Shown here: piece after piece, positions 53,521 to 63,238 of the stretch | Numbering within the stretch: the first letter of the stretch is position 1 | How the letters are laid out: every line of letters begins with the position of its first letter | NCBI GenBank assembly: GCA_964444735.1 | Contig: CAYUIJ010000001.1 | Location: 1 to 64,000, forward strand | Source: Phocaeicola_A sp964444735 | Lineage (GTDB): Bacteria > Bacteroidota > Bacteroidia > Bacteroidales > Bacteroidaceae | Direction of reading: 5' to 3' | DNA length: 64,000 nucleotides | Notes under the pieces: generated by a model | Database searches by the model: none | What the model saw: only the letters and a program-made list of their open reading frames with translations | What the model was told of the DNA's origin: nothing | Position numbers and translations under genes: made by a program

Positions 53521-54491
53521 AAATCCAGTATAAATAAGACAACCAGCATGACAAGCAGTATGATGAGACTGACAAGGCTCTGCTTGTTACGTGTCACGGC
53601 AAAATACTGTCCGATGACAATGCTGCCGCACGTAATGGCCGGAGGAAGCAGCAGAGCGTGCAGGTGCGGCTGCAGAAACAGCATAAGCACCATGATGGCT
53701 CCGGTCGTCATGATATAAAACATGAATACGCGGGTACGTATTTTATCCTGATAGCTGTTTCCGGCATATCTGACAGCACACCATAGGGTCATGAGCAGCA
53801 TAGCGGCCAGACTTATCCACTCCTCAATGCCGATACCGCTGTAGCCGATGCCTCGGAACTCACTTATCTCCTGATAAATAACGGAGAAAAGGCTCCAGTC
53901 ACGGATATAAGATGTATATCCCAGCAGGAACCAGTAAGGCAGAACGAACCCCATAATACAGGCAAGCAGCGTGCGTATGGTCACATCATAAAGCCATGCC
54001 TGCATAACGATGAACAGGGGAAGAAGCCAGATAAACTGGGGAAAAAACAATGATGCGATGCCGTAAAGGAAAAATCCGTGAAATGCGAGATTTACGGGCT
54101 CTATGCGCTGGTAGGTATGAAACAGGAAGAAGAAACTTCCCAATAGGAGACATGCCAGGATATTGCCTGTTTGCAGCATGTGGGGCAGAAAGATAGCCGA
54201 AAACAGGATGAATACTGACAGATACAATGTAGACGAAACGCGAATCACTGCATGCCGGGTGACGGTATTCCACAGTATCCACATTGAAAAGAGCACAAGC
54301 AGGTATCCGCACAGGTTGTAAAAGCGGAATGATGGAAAAGCCGCCGTAAGTTCATGGAGAAAGTGGCTGCTGTCTGTAAGGGCATCGCCCGATTCCGGAA
54401 CGAGCAGCCAGTATACGGAGGCTGCAACAGAGGCAACGAGGAGCGGTATACCCCCCGTTACCAGTTTATTCTGAAAGTATTTGCTGTTCAT
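53478..54491 (-). CDS. Multi-pass membrane protein of unknown function
   Basis: A 337-residue protein with about ten hydrophobic segments and short loops; a family name is not recognised with certainty. Features include an N-terminal segment (GGIPLLVASVAASVYWLL), a cluster of aromatic residues around FFPQFIWLLPLFIVMQAW, and a C-terminal helix. It follows purD by 3 bases, so it is coexpressed with it, and overlaps yqaA by 43 bases. It may be a transporter or an enzyme of lipid or polymer metabolism; nothing in the sequence decides between these. Confidence 0.75.
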   Translation of the reverse strand: MNSKYFQNKLVTGGIPLLVASVAASVYWLLVPESGDALTDSSHFLHELTAAFPSFRFYNLCGYLLVLFSMWILWNTVTRHAVIRVSSTLYLSVFILFSAIFLPHMLQTGNILACLLLGSFFFLFHTYQRIEPVNLAFHGFFLYGIASLFFPQFIWLLPLFIVMQAWLYDVTIRTLLACIMGFVLPYWFLLGYTSYIRDWSLFSVIYQEISEFRGIGYSGIGIEEWISLAAMLLMTLWCAVRYAGNSYQDKIRTRVFMFYIMTTGAIMVLMLFLQPHLHALLLPPAITCGSIVIGQYFAVTRNKQSLVSLIILLVMLVVLFILDLWMRLCSFFSTMVI

Positions 54492-54494
54492 TGA

Positions 54495-55763
54495 CTATAA
54501 ATCGAATCCGATATCAGAACGGAAATATTTATTTTCGAACTGAATCTTCTGCGCATTTTTGAATGAAAGGGCCAGAGCCTCTTCTTTGTTGTTACCGTAT
54601 GAGCTTACAGCCATCACGCGTCCGCCATTGGTCACAATCTGATTGTCTTTCAAGGCAGTTCCGGCATGAAACACAATGCTGTCTGTCACCTCTTCGATAC
54701 CCGAAATGGCATATCCCTTTTCGTAAGCTTCAGGATAGCCTCCCGATACGAGCATCACGCATACGGCTGTACGCGGATCAATGACCAGTTCTTTTTCATT
54801 CAGGTTTCCGGCAGCAACGCCTTCGAACAGGTCTACAATGTCATTCTTTATTCTCAGCATCACGCTTTCGGTTTCCGGGTCGCCCATGCGCACGTTATAT
54901 TCGATGACCATCGGACTACCCTTGACATTTATCAGACCGAAGAAGATGAATCCCTTGTAGTCGATGTTTTCGGCTGCAAGACCTTCAATGGTAGGACGGA
55001 TGATGCGGTATTCTACTTTCTGCATCCATCCCTTATCGGCAAACGGTACGGGTGATACCGAACCCATACCACCGGTATTCAGGCCTTTGTCGCCCTCACC
55101 GATACGCTTATAGTCTTTGGCTTCGGGCAGAATCTTGTAGTTCTTTCCATCGGTCAGTACGAATACCGAACATTCTATTCCGCTGAGAAACTCCTCAATC
55201 ACCACTTTTGCCGAAGCGTTCCCGAACATGCCTCCGAGCATTTCCTTCAGCTTTTTCTTGGCTTCTTCAAGGGTGGGGAGGATGAGTACTCCTTTTCCTG
55301 CACATAAGCCATCGGCTTTCAGCACGTAAGGAGCCTCAAGGGTTTCAAGGAAAGCTGTTCCCTCTTCTATGTTGCCTGTAGTGATGCTCTTATAGCGTGC
55401 CGTAGGGATGTTATGGCGCTGCATGAATCCCTTAGCGAATTCCTTGCTTCCTTCGAGCACGGATCCGGCCTTTGACGGCCCTATTATCGGTATTTCGCTC
55501 AGTCCGGCATTGTTTTTGAAATAATCATATATGCCGTTTACCAAAGGATCTTCCGGCCCGACAACCACCATGTCGACATGATTGCTGACAACGAACTCGC
55601 GAATTTTGTCGAATTCGTTCACTTTGATGCTGACATTTGTTCCCGTACCGGCAGTACCGGCATTTCCCGGAGCAATGTAGAGCTGTTCCACTTTGGGACT
55701 TTGTGCTATTTTCCATGCCAGTGCATGTTCACGTCCGCCCGAACCGATTAATAGTATTCTCAT
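54495..55763 (-). CDS. purD: Phosphoribosylamine-glycine ligase
   Basis: A 422-residue GARS, the second enzyme of purine synthesis, with an ATP-grasp fold. GSGGREHALAWK (7-18) and VVVGPEDPLVNGIYD (about 66-80) are the N-domain signatures; LKADGLCAGKGVLI marks the ATP-grasp lysine loop, and NVRMGDPETESVM the metal-binding Glu/Asn segment. It is 25 bases after the dipeptidyl peptidase gene. Together with purE it is one of two purine genes in the window, not clustered with other pur genes. Confidence 0.97.
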   Translation of the reverse strand: MRILLIGSGGREHALAWKIAQSPKVEQLYIAPGNAGTAGTGTNVSIKVNEFDKIREFVVSNHVDMVVVGPEDPLVNGIYDYFKNNAGLSEIPIIGPSKAGSVLEGSKEFAKGFMQRHNIPTARYKSITTGNIEEGTAFLETLEAPYVLKADGLCAGKGVLILPTLEEAKKKLKEMLGGMFGNASAKVVIEEFLSGIECSVFVLTDGKNYKILPEAKDYKRIGEGDKGLNTGGMGSVSPVPFADKGWMQKVEYRIIRPTIEGLAAENIDYKGFIFFGLINVKGSPMVIEYNVRMGDPETESVMLRIKNDIVDLFEGVAAGNLNEKELVIDPRTAVCVMLVSGGYPEAYEKGYAISGIEEVTDSIVFHAGTALKDNQIVTNGGRVMAVSSYGNNKEEALALSFKNAQKIQFENKYFRSDIGFDL

Positions 55764-55788
55764 AATTATATTTCTTTATTTGTTAGTG

Positions 55789-57987
55789 TCATTTCAGGAA
55801 ATCTTCAAAATAACGGGTGATGTGTTCGTGCAGGTGTACTCTGTCACGTCCTACCATGTTATGTCCCTGTCCCGGATAGATGAAGAGATCGGGGTGAGTA
55901 CCCTTGTCAATGCATGCGCGTATGAATGATAGGGTATGTTGCGGAACGCATGTCGGGTCATTTCCTCCGATGATGAGTTCCAGATGTCCTTTCAGATTTC
56001 CTGCTTTCTGCTTCAGGTCGGCACTCTTGTATCCTTCGGGATTGCTTTCGGGCGTATCCATATAGCGCTCGCCATACATCACCTCATAATATTTCCAGTC
56101 GATAACCGGGCCTCCGGCAACGGCTGCCTTGAATACATCGGGGTGAGTAAGCATCAGATTGACAGTCATAAAGCCTCCGAAACTCCATCCGTGCACTCCC
56201 AGACGGCCGGCATCTACGTATGGCAGTCTCTTCAGCAGTTTGACTCCTTCCATCTGGTCTTTCATCTCTTCAGTTCCCAGCTGACGGAAAGTGCAGTTCT
56301 CGAATTCCAGTCCGCGGTTCTCGCTGCCTCTGTTGTCTACGGTAAGCATTACATAACCCAGCTGTGCCATGTAGATGTCCCATCCGCGTGCCGCATAGCG
56401 GAAGTTATTGCTCAGCATCTGTGCGTGCGGACCTCCGTAGACATAGATGATGGCAGGATATTTCTTGTTCGGGTCAAAATCGACCGGTTTGATAAGGCGA
56501 TAGTAAAGGTCGGTCTTTCCGTCTCCGGCTTTGATGGTACCTGTTTCTATTTCAGGAACATTGAATCCTTTCCAGGGGTCATCGGCAGTAAGCAGATTCT
56601 TGATTATCTTGCTGTCTGATGTGGAAACGATATCGATGTTACGGGGAATTTCCGGAGTTGAATAGCTGTCGATCAGATAATTTCCATCGGCCGACAATTG
56701 TACGCTGTGTACGCCTTCACTGTTGCCTACCGGGCGTTTTTTGCCTGTATTCACGCTTACGGCATAAGTATTGGTCTGCATCGGTGAAATCCCGGTGCTT
56801 GTGATGATAACTTCCTTCTTCTTTTCGTTGAAGCCTACGATGCTTTGTACGAGCCAGCTGCCTGTTGTTATCTGCTTTACCAATGTACCATCGGTCTTGT
56901 ATACATACAGGTGGTTGAAACCATCGCGCTGGCTCTGGTAAATGAATTTGTTGCTGTCCCATGGCAGGAAAGTGATAGGATGCCGGGGCTCTACGTATCT
57001 GGGGTGAGTCTCTTCATAGACAACAGCCTCGCGCGCGCCATCGGCAGCATTGTAACGTACCAGCCGGGCATGGTTCTGATTCCGGTTGAGCTCAATGACA
57101 TAAATCTTTTCTTCATCGGGTGCCCAGCTTACGTTTGTGAAATAGCGGTCGGTCGGATCTCCGGCCTGCAGGGTAACGGTATTTCCTTTGTTCATGTCGT
57201 ATACGCATACCGTAACCTTGTGACTTGTCATTCCGGCCATCGGGTATTTGTCTGGTTCAAGGGTGGCAATGCGTGTGTCAATGTTTACTTGCGGATAGTC
57301 GGTAACCATGCTTTGATCCATGCGGTAATAAGCCATACGGTTTCCTTTCGGGCTCCAGAAGATACCGCCCATGATGCCGAACTCGTTGCGGTGAACAGCC
57401 TGCCCGTAAACCAGGTCATGATCTTTGGGGGAAGTTTCCGGATTGGCAAATTCCGGACTTAGCAGTGCGGCCTGCGAGGCATTTTCGTTGCGGCTTACGT
57501 AGAGGGCATCGCCAATCGTATAGGCGGCTGCCTGATGGTCGGGGCTTACTTCAATGTTTGCCGCGCCTTTGCCCAGTGCGATAAGCCGCTCCACCTGTTT
57601 GGTCTCAAAGTTGAAGAATACGATGTATTCCGGTTGCACAATCATTACCACAGGACGTTCGCTATCGGGGAAACGTACATCGTAGAGGGCATGCATCTGG
57701 CGCAACTTTACGGCACCGGTTCCCAATCCCCTGTTTATATCATCGAGAGTAAACAATACCGATTCTTTTCCGTTTTTCGGATTTATAGCCTTAACCTCTT
57801 CCACATCAGGCAGGATGCACCGGTTGCCCCACCATTGCATGCCGTACAGGTCCTTGATGGAACAGTTGTAGTAGTTACTGCCTCCCGGTATGAGGTCTTC
57901 AAGGGTGAAACTCTTTAGATTCTGAGACATGGTCATGATTATTGACAAGCAGATGAATGCCAGTGTCAGGTTGATTTTTCTTTTCAT
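55789..57987 (-). CDS. Dipeptidyl peptidase IV (S9 family)
   Basis: 732 residues from the ATG at 57987, which gives a signal peptide (MKRKINLTLAFICLSIIMTMS); the longer frame to 58062 is within the methyltransferase gene. An eight-bladed propeller occupies about 60-460, and the C-terminal alpha/beta hydrolase has the nucleophile in GWSFGGFMTV, the Asp in GGNDPTCVPQ and the His in GQGHNMVGRDR. It releases Xaa-Pro dipeptides from peptides in the periplasm, as known in Porphyromonas and Bacteroides. The last bases of the methyltransferase gene overlap its 5' end. Confidence 0.94.
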   Translation of the reverse strand: MKRKINLTLAFICLSIIMTMSQNLKSFTLEDLIPGGSNYYNCSIKDLYGMQWWGNRCILPDVEEVKAINPKNGKESVLFTLDDINRGLGTGAVKLRQMHALYDVRFPDSERPVVMIVQPEYIVFFNFETKQVERLIALGKGAANIEVSPDHQAAAYTIGDALYVSRNENASQAALLSPEFANPETSPKDHDLVYGQAVHRNEFGIMGGIFWSPKGNRMAYYRMDQSMVTDYPQVNIDTRIATLEPDKYPMAGMTSHKVTVCVYDMNKGNTVTLQAGDPTDRYFTNVSWAPDEEKIYVIELNRNQNHARLVRYNAADGAREAVVYEETHPRYVEPRHPITFLPWDSNKFIYQSQRDGFNHLYVYKTDGTLVKQITTGSWLVQSIVGFNEKKKEVIITSTGISPMQTNTYAVSVNTGKKRPVGNSEGVHSVQLSADGNYLIDSYSTPEIPRNIDIVSTSDSKIIKNLLTADDPWKGFNVPEIETGTIKAGDGKTDLYYRLIKPVDFDPNKKYPAIIYVYGGPHAQMLSNNFRYAARGWDIYMAQLGYVMLTVDNRGSENRGLEFENCTFRQLGTEEMKDQMEGVKLLKRLPYVDAGRLGVHGWSFGGFMTVNLMLTHPDVFKAAVAGGPVIDWKYYEVMYGERYMDTPESNPEGYKSADLKQKAGNLKGHLELIIGGNDPTCVPQHTLSFIRACIDKGTHPDLFIYPGQGHNMVGRDRVHLHEHITRYFEDFLK

Positions 57988-59320
57988 ATTGTTTCCTGTT
58001 TTTCTTGGTGTCGAATGATTTCTTGTGCTCGCTGCGGTCGTTCCATTTTTTGTCCTGAGCATTTCTGGGCGAACCGTAGCTTCTTCTTGCCGTACCGGCT
58101 CTTTTTTCTCTTATGCGCGGCGGACGCTGTTCTCCTGATGCCGGCTTGCGGGTTTTGAAGTCATTATGGCTGTTTTCCATATAATCTTTGAAGTTTCCGC
58201 TGAACAGCCGGTACTTACGGAATTCACAAGCCAGTGATCCGTTGAACAAAGGAATCTTCTCGGAAGCTTTCAGGCCTATCTGGTCAAAACATTCTTCTTG
58301 ATAGCTCAGTATCCAGGCATCGTTCCCGGTAAAGGCGTGTTTCAGCCTCTCGCCGATGGTTTGGTAGAGTCCAAGCAAGTCGTTGGCCAATATGCGCTTG
58401 CCGTATGGCGGATTGGTTATCATGACAGCTTTCCCGGCGGGAGCCTTGAATTCTTCAAAAGGTCTTACCTGAAGGATGATATCCTTGCTGAGTCCGGCAG
58501 CCTTTACGTTGTGCATAGCTATTTCGTTGGCATGGCGGTTGATGTCATATCCGTATATCTTGTGGATGAACTTCCTTTCCTGTGAGTCGTCATTGTATAT
58601 GCGGTCGAAAAGATCCATGTCGAAATCGTCCCATTTTTCGAAAGCATATTCTTTTCTGAATACTCCGGGAGCAATGTTGCGGGCAATCAGGGCCGCCTCG
58701 ATAGGGATGGTGCCCGAACCGCACATCGGGTCAATGAGGTCACATTCTCCGTGCCATCCGGTCATGAGAATCATTCCGGCAGCCAATACTTCGTTCAGCG
58801 GAGCTTCTACAGTCTTCTGACGGTATCCGCGGCGGTGAAGAGACTCACCGGAGCTGTCGAACGAGAGGGTACAGTGGTTTTGGGCAACGTGTATGTTTAA
58901 TGAAAGGTCTGGATTGCTGATTCTTACAGACGGACGCTTACCGGTTTTCTCGCGGAAGTAATCCGCAATGGCATCCTTTACGCGGTAAGCCACAAATTTC
59001 GAGTGGCGGAATTCATCGGAAAAAACAACGGCATCTACAGTGAAGCTCTTTTCTGGAGTCAGGTATTCTTCCCATGCAAGATCTTTTACCGCGTTGTATA
59101 CTTCATCGGCATTGCCGGCCTTGAAGTGTTTTATAGGCTTTAGTATCCGGATAGCTGTACGCAGGGCAAAGTTTGCACGATACATCATCTCTTTGTCTCC
59201 TGTGAATGACACCATTCGTCTTCCTATTTCTACGTTGTTGGCTCCCAGTTGAATCAGCTCTTTTGCAAGGATATTCTCTAATCCTTGAAATGTTTTGGCT
59301 ATCAGCTCAAATTCTTCCAT
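57899..59320 (-). CDS. THUMP-domain class I RNA methyltransferase (RlmL N-terminal type)
   Basis: A 473-residue protein: ferredoxin-like and THUMP domains (about 1-155), then a Rossmann methyltransferase domain with DPMCGSGTIPIEAALIARNIAPG and the NPPYGKRI motif that marks N2-guanine methyltransferases. It probably methylates 23S rRNA or tRNA guanine. The last 80 or so residues are very basic (RPPRIREKRAGTARRSYG, then Lys/Asn-rich) and run 89 bases into the peptidase gene. Either the tail is a genuine RNA-binding extension or a frameshift has prolonged it. It starts the minus-strand series to purD. Confidence 0.87.
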   Translation of the reverse strand: MEEFELIAKTFQGLENILAKELIQLGANNVEIGRRMVSFTGDKEMMYRANFALRTAIRILKPIKHFKAGNADEVYNAVKDLAWEEYLTPEKSFTVDAVVFSDEFRHSKFVAYRVKDAIADYFREKTGKRPSVRISNPDLSLNIHVAQNHCTLSFDSSGESLHRRGYRQKTVEAPLNEVLAAGMILMTGWHGECDLIDPMCGSGTIPIEAALIARNIAPGVFRKEYAFEKWDDFDMDLFDRIYNDDSQERKFIHKIYGYDINRHANEIAMHNVKAAGLSKDIILQVRPFEEFKAPAGKAVMITNPPYGKRILANDLLGLYQTIGERLKHAFTGNDAWILSYQEECFDQIGLKASEKIPLFNGSLACEFRKYRLFSGNFKDYMENSHNDFKTRKPASGEQRPPRIREKRAGTARRSYGSPRNAQDKKWNDRSEHKKSFDTKKNRKQYEKKNQPDTGIHLLVNNHDHVSESKEFHP

Positions 59321-59588
59321 ATGATATTAAAAAAATTGTTTTCATCGGAGAAAGATCCGGAATCACTTCCTGTTATCAGGCTTTTGATTTGCAAAGAAAG
59401 AGAAAAACCGCAAGACATTCAAGCAAACGGCTGATTTTCGTGCAACACCGCCTTATCTTTTTGCAAGATGATCTGCGGAACTTGAATTTATTTTTGAAAG
59501 AATGTTAATTTGACGGATAGACTGACGTGAGACAACAGTATTAATCTTACCTTTACCTCATTCATTATCCAAACTGAATTTATATGAA

Positions 59589-59945
59589 GTGAAAGTATTA
59601 TATCAGATAGGAACTGGTACATGGGTTGTGGCTGGTGCGGCGTTGCCGTGCGGAAGACAGCCGGCAGATTCAGGCTTTCCTTATTCCGCCGTATCGCCTG
59701 TCTGCATGCGTTCAGCCGCCATGATGGCCATTAAGCGGACAGACCGTTGCTTTTCCGTCATTGGGACGATATTAAAAAAAGAGAGTGTGTCCGATGATTT
59801 CAAGTATCTGGCCGTTATAGAAAGTTCGCGGGACGAACGGGCATGTTTGCCGGCCAAAGCATACGGTATGTGGCGGTTTATGGAAGGAACAGCGCGTGAA
59901 TACGGCATGGATGATAGGCTGAAAGTGAAATGTAGATTCGTGTGA
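59589..59945 (+). pseudogene. Truncated lytic transglycosylase (GH23) remnant
   Basis: A 118-residue frame starting at GTG 59589. Residues 70-106 (DDFKYLAVIESS...YGMWRFMEGTAREYGM) match the start of an SLT/MltD-type transglycosylase domain, with catalytic Glu78; the preceding RSAAMMAIKRTDRCFSVIGTIL matches the helix that leads into it. The usual 25 or so residues before this helix and the entire remainder of the domain after EYGM are absent, and no signal peptide is seen. An ATG five bases upstream (59584) runs into TGA at once, so the 5' end also looks frameshifted. It is probably a decayed gene. Confidence 0.72.
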
Positions 59946-59946
59946 C

Positions 59947-60867
59947 ATGAAATATTTATCAATACTGTGGATATTGTTTCTGTGTGCCTGCTGCAAATCG
60001 AAAAACGGGATGGATGATGCTGTGCCTGTCCGTCAGACGGCTTTTATATATCCCGAAATACCGGATACAATTGTTGATTCACTCCATAGAAAGGCTTTCC
60101 TGATAAGGCATTTCTGGGACAGGTATGACTTTTCCGATGCTTCATTGCTCTCAAGTCCTGGAATCAGTGAACAAGGTTTCGTAAACTATCTTTATCTTCT
60201 TTCGGAATCGGACCGTGAGGAACGGCAGGCAAGTATTGGTTCTTTTATGAAGCGGGTCGACTCGGTCTCTTTGGCATTGGGTTACTTCATGAACCTGACA
60301 GACCGGTATTTGTACGATCCCGCTTCACCGATGTACGATGAAGACTGTTATGTAATGCTGTCATCAGCATTTATGAAGTTGAAATCCGTTTCCCGTAATG
60401 AAAAGGCAATGTTGGGCAGTAAGGTAAAGCATATCCTGAAGAATAAGGTAGGGACACCGGCCGGTAACTTTACCTTTCTTACTGCCGATGGAACTCATTT
60501 TTCATTGTATGATGTAGGAGCATCGCGGTTGCTTCTGTTCTTTTATGAAATGGGGTGCGACACGTGTATGGCACAGATTGCCGGATTGCGATATATTCCG
60601 GAAGTGTCACAGGAAGTGAAAGAGGGAGAAATGCGTGTGCTGGCCGTATGCCTGTCGGGCGATGAAAAGCAGTGGAAAGCCCATACTCAGTGGATGCCCG
60701 ATCAATGGATTATGGCATACGATGAGGAAAAAGCCATAAGCAGTGATTCGCTGTATGACTTTAAGGCCTTTCCTTCAGTTTACCTGCTTGATGCTGACAA
60801 GAAAGTGATTCTGAAAGATAAGACTGTTCATGACCTTACCCGATATCTTAAAGGCGTGAACAAGTAA
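59947..60867 (+). CDS. DUF5106-type thioredoxin-fold lipoprotein
   Basis: A 306-residue exported lipoprotein: lipobox LFLCAC at the start, then a DUF5106-like helical domain (RKAFLIRHFWDRYDFSDASLLSSPGISEQGFVNYL region), then a thioredoxin-like domain with EMGCDTCMAQI, where the CxxC is CDTC. Members may act in disulfide or redox repair in the envelope; activity is unproven. It starts 1 base after the transglycosylase remnant ends, so the remnant may still carry its transcription. A terminator shared with rnr follows. Confidence 0.85.
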   Translation: MKYLSILWILFLCACCKSKNGMDDAVPVRQTAFIYPEIPDTIVDSLHRKAFLIRHFWDRYDFSDASLLSSPGISEQGFVNYLYLLSESDREERQASIGSFMKRVDSVSLALGYFMNLTDRYLYDPASPMYDEDCYVMLSSAFMKLKSVSRNEKAMLGSKVKHILKNKVGTPAGNFTFLTADGTHFSLYDVGASRLLLFFYEMGCDTCMAQIAGLRYIPEVSQEVKEGEMRVLAVCLSGDEKQWKAHTQWMPDQWIMAYDEEKAISSDSLYDFKAFPSVYLLDADKKVILKDKTVHDLTRYLKGVNK

Positions 60868-60881
60868 CCCTGCATAAAAGC

Positions 60882-60914
60882 ATCATCGCAGGATTATCGG
60901 ATTTCTGCGATGAT
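60882..60914. terminator. Probable bidirectional terminator
   Basis: A perfect 10-bp stem, ATCATCGCAG (60882-60891) with CTGCGATGAT (60905-60914), and a 13-base loop. It lies between the convergent DUF5106 lipoprotein and rnr genes; its right end is 8 bases from the rnr stop. Confidence 0.6.
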
Positions 60915-60921
60915 TGTAGCT

Positions 60922-63087
60922 TTACCGGGCATTGGCCAGTGTGAAGTCAAGTTGTTTCTTTTCGAGGCTGGCACGGGCGACTTTTATCTTTACCTGGTCG
61001 CCCAATGAATAAGTTTTGTGCCGTTTGCGTCCTACCAGACGGTAGTTCTTTTCGTCAAACTCGAAGCAGTCTTCGCACAAATCATACATGGATATCAGGC
61101 CTTCGCATTTGTTTTCATTGATTTCTACATAAATACCCCATTCGGTGATTCCGCTGATGGTTCCGTCGAACACCTGTCCGAGATGTTCGCTCATGAATTC
61201 CACCTGTTTATATTTGATGCTTGAGCGTTCAGCACTGACGGCTGTCTGTTCCATTTCAGAACAATGTTCGCACATGTCTTCATATTTGGCCTGCTGCACC
61301 GTGTGTCCACCGGCCAGATAGCGTGTGAGCAGACGGTGTACCATCAGGTCAGGATAGCGCCGGATAGGCGATGTGAAGTGAGTATAGAACTCAAACGCCA
61401 GTCCATAGTGCCCGATATTGAAAATACTGTAGCGCGCTTTTTGCATGGAGCGGAGTGAAACCGTTTCTATCAGGTTCTGTTCTTTCTTGCCGTGTACATC
61501 GTTCAGCAAGCGGTTGAGCGACTGCGATATGTCTTTCTTCGAACCGGATGTTTTCAACTTGTATCCGAACTTCGCAATAAAGTTCTTCAGGTCTTCCAGT
61601 TTTTTCGGATCAGGGAGGTCATGAATACGGTAAGGGAACACTTTGGGTTTGGCTCCGCCTTTCACTTTGCCTATCCGTTCGGCTACTGTTCTGTTGGCCA
61701 GCAGCATGAATTCTTCAATCAGCTTGTGGGCGTCTTTTTGTTCTTTGAGGTAAATGCCGAGTGGGTAGCCGGTAGATTCTTCTATTTCGAACTTCACTTC
61801 CGTACGTTCAAAGTTGATGGCACCGTTGTCTATTCGTTCCTGACGGAGAATCTTGGCCATATTGTTTAGCATCTGGAGTTCTTTCACATATTCTCCATGT
61901 CCGCTTTCAAGAATTTCCTGCACTTCATCGTAGGTGAAGCGGCGGTTGCTCTTTATAACGGTATGTGCTATATGTGAATTCTTCACTTTGCCCTTTTCAT
62001 TCATTTCGAATATCACGGAGTAAGTGAGCTTCTCCTCATCCGGACGCAACGAACAGATGAAGTTGCACAGCCTTTCGGGCAGCATCGGGATGGTGCGGTC
62101 TACCAGATAAATGGATGTGGCGCGTTTGAACGCTTCCTTGTCAATGGCGTTTCCTTCTTTTACATAGTGGCTTACATCGGCGATGTGTATGCCCACTTCC
62201 CACTTGTCGTCTTGCAGTTTGCGGATAGAGAGGGCATCGTCAAAGTCTTTGGCGTCTTTGGGGTCAATGGTAAATGTCAGTACATCGCGGAAGTCTTCGC
62301 GGTTGCTTATCTCTTCGGCCGGGATCCCGGCCGGAATCAGGTTGGCAGCCCTTTCCACACTTTCGGGATATATGTACGGCAGTCCGTATTCTGCCAGAAT
62401 CGCGTGCATTTCAGTGGTGTTCTCTCCGGCTTTGCCCAATACGTCAGTTACCTCGCCAATGGGATTCTTGGCGTCTTCGGGCCATTCGATAACCTTTACA
62501 ACCACTTTGTCTCCGTTTTTGGCATTTTTCAGTCTGTTTTTCGGGATGAAGATATCATTGGCAAGTGTTCTGCTTTCAGTGAGCAGGAAAGCGTAGTTCT
62601 CATTGATTTTGATTTTTCCGACGAAGGTATCGTTTGTGTGCTGCAGTATTTCAATGACTTCACCTTCACGTTCATGGTTTCTACGTTTGGCAAAGAGGGC
62701 TACGCGCACCTTGTCATTGTTCATGGCATGCGCCGAGTTGCGTTCGGCGATGAATACTGCGTGACTTCCGTCTTCGGGAAGGAGAGAGTTCTTTCCATTG
62801 GCAGTTCGCTGGAAGGTTCCTGTAATAATCTGGCCGAGATTCTTCAGCTTATATGTGTTCTTTTCCGGCTCGCAGATAAACTCATCAAGAATCAAGTCTT
62901 GAATAATGTCTAAACAGAGCATCTTCAAGGGGTGTGTGTTAAGTTTTAATTCGGAATAGATTCCTTTGATGCTGATTAATTCATCCGATTTCAACAGAAA
63001 CAAGTCGGTCAGTTTTTTGACCAATTGCTTTTTGGTCATTCGCTTGCCTCCCTTTTTTTCTTTCTTTTCTTTTTTCCCTTTTCCCAT
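60922..63087 (-). CDS. rnr: Ribonuclease R
   Basis: 721 residues from the ATG at 63087; an upstream in-frame TTG at 63096 is less likely. A Lys-rich N-terminus is followed by a helix-turn-helix, two cold-shock domains, the RNB catalytic domain with DPKDAKDFDDALSI holding the metal-binding aspartates, and a C-terminal S1 domain (GTISGITEWGIYVEINENKCEG). It degrades structured RNA 3' to 5'. Length is near the usual 750 to 810. It is a single-gene unit; the upstream 150 bases are shared with the divergent epimerase gene. Confidence 0.96.
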   Translation of the reverse strand: MGKGKKEKKEKKGGKRMTKKQLVKKLTDLFLLKSDELISIKGIYSELKLNTHPLKMLCLDIIQDLILDEFICEPEKNTYKLKNLGQIITGTFQRTANGKNSLLPEDGSHAVFIAERNSAHAMNNDKVRVALFAKRRNHEREGEVIEILQHTNDTFVGKIKINENYAFLLTESRTLANDIFIPKNRLKNAKNGDKVVVKVIEWPEDAKNPIGEVTDVLGKAGENTTEMHAILAEYGLPYIYPESVERAANLIPAGIPAEEISNREDFRDVLTFTIDPKDAKDFDDALSIRKLQDDKWEVGIHIADVSHYVKEGNAIDKEAFKRATSIYLVDRTIPMLPERLCNFICSLRPDEEKLTYSVIFEMNEKGKVKNSHIAHTVIKSNRRFTYDEVQEILESGHGEYVKELQMLNNMAKILRQERIDNGAINFERTEVKFEIEESTGYPLGIYLKEQKDAHKLIEEFMLLANRTVAERIGKVKGGAKPKVFPYRIHDLPDPKKLEDLKNFIAKFGYKLKTSGSKKDISQSLNRLLNDVHGKKEQNLIETVSLRSMQKARYSIFNIGHYGLAFEFYTHFTSPIRRYPDLMVHRLLTRYLAGGHTVQQAKYEDMCEHCSEMEQTAVSAERSSIKYKQVEFMSEHLGQVFDGTISGITEWGIYVEINENKCEGLISMYDLCEDCFEFDEKNYRLVGRKRHKTYSLGDQVKIKVARASLEKKQLDFTLANAR

Positions 63088-63179
63088 AGATCTCAATTAA
63101 AAAACGCGGTTATGTTACAAAGAAAATGAAATTATCTGATAGTTCAATTATAAAAAGCGCATATTTCGGCAAGATATAG

Positions 63180-63187
63180 TATATTTG
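63180..63187 (+). promoter_or_regulatory. -7 promoter box of the epimerase gene
   Basis: TATATTTG matches TAnnTTTG, 51 bases before the ATG at 63239. A -33 element is not clear. The divergent rnr promoter may lie near 63118-63148. Confidence 0.4.
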
Positions 63188-63238
63188 CATTGTTTTTGTA
63201 ATAAAAATGTATTTAATGTTATTAAAGTTATTCCTTAT

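Noticed and set aside
57988..58062. Upstream in-frame extension of dipeptidyl peptidase IV
   Set aside because: It lies wholly inside the methyltransferase gene and hides the signal peptide.
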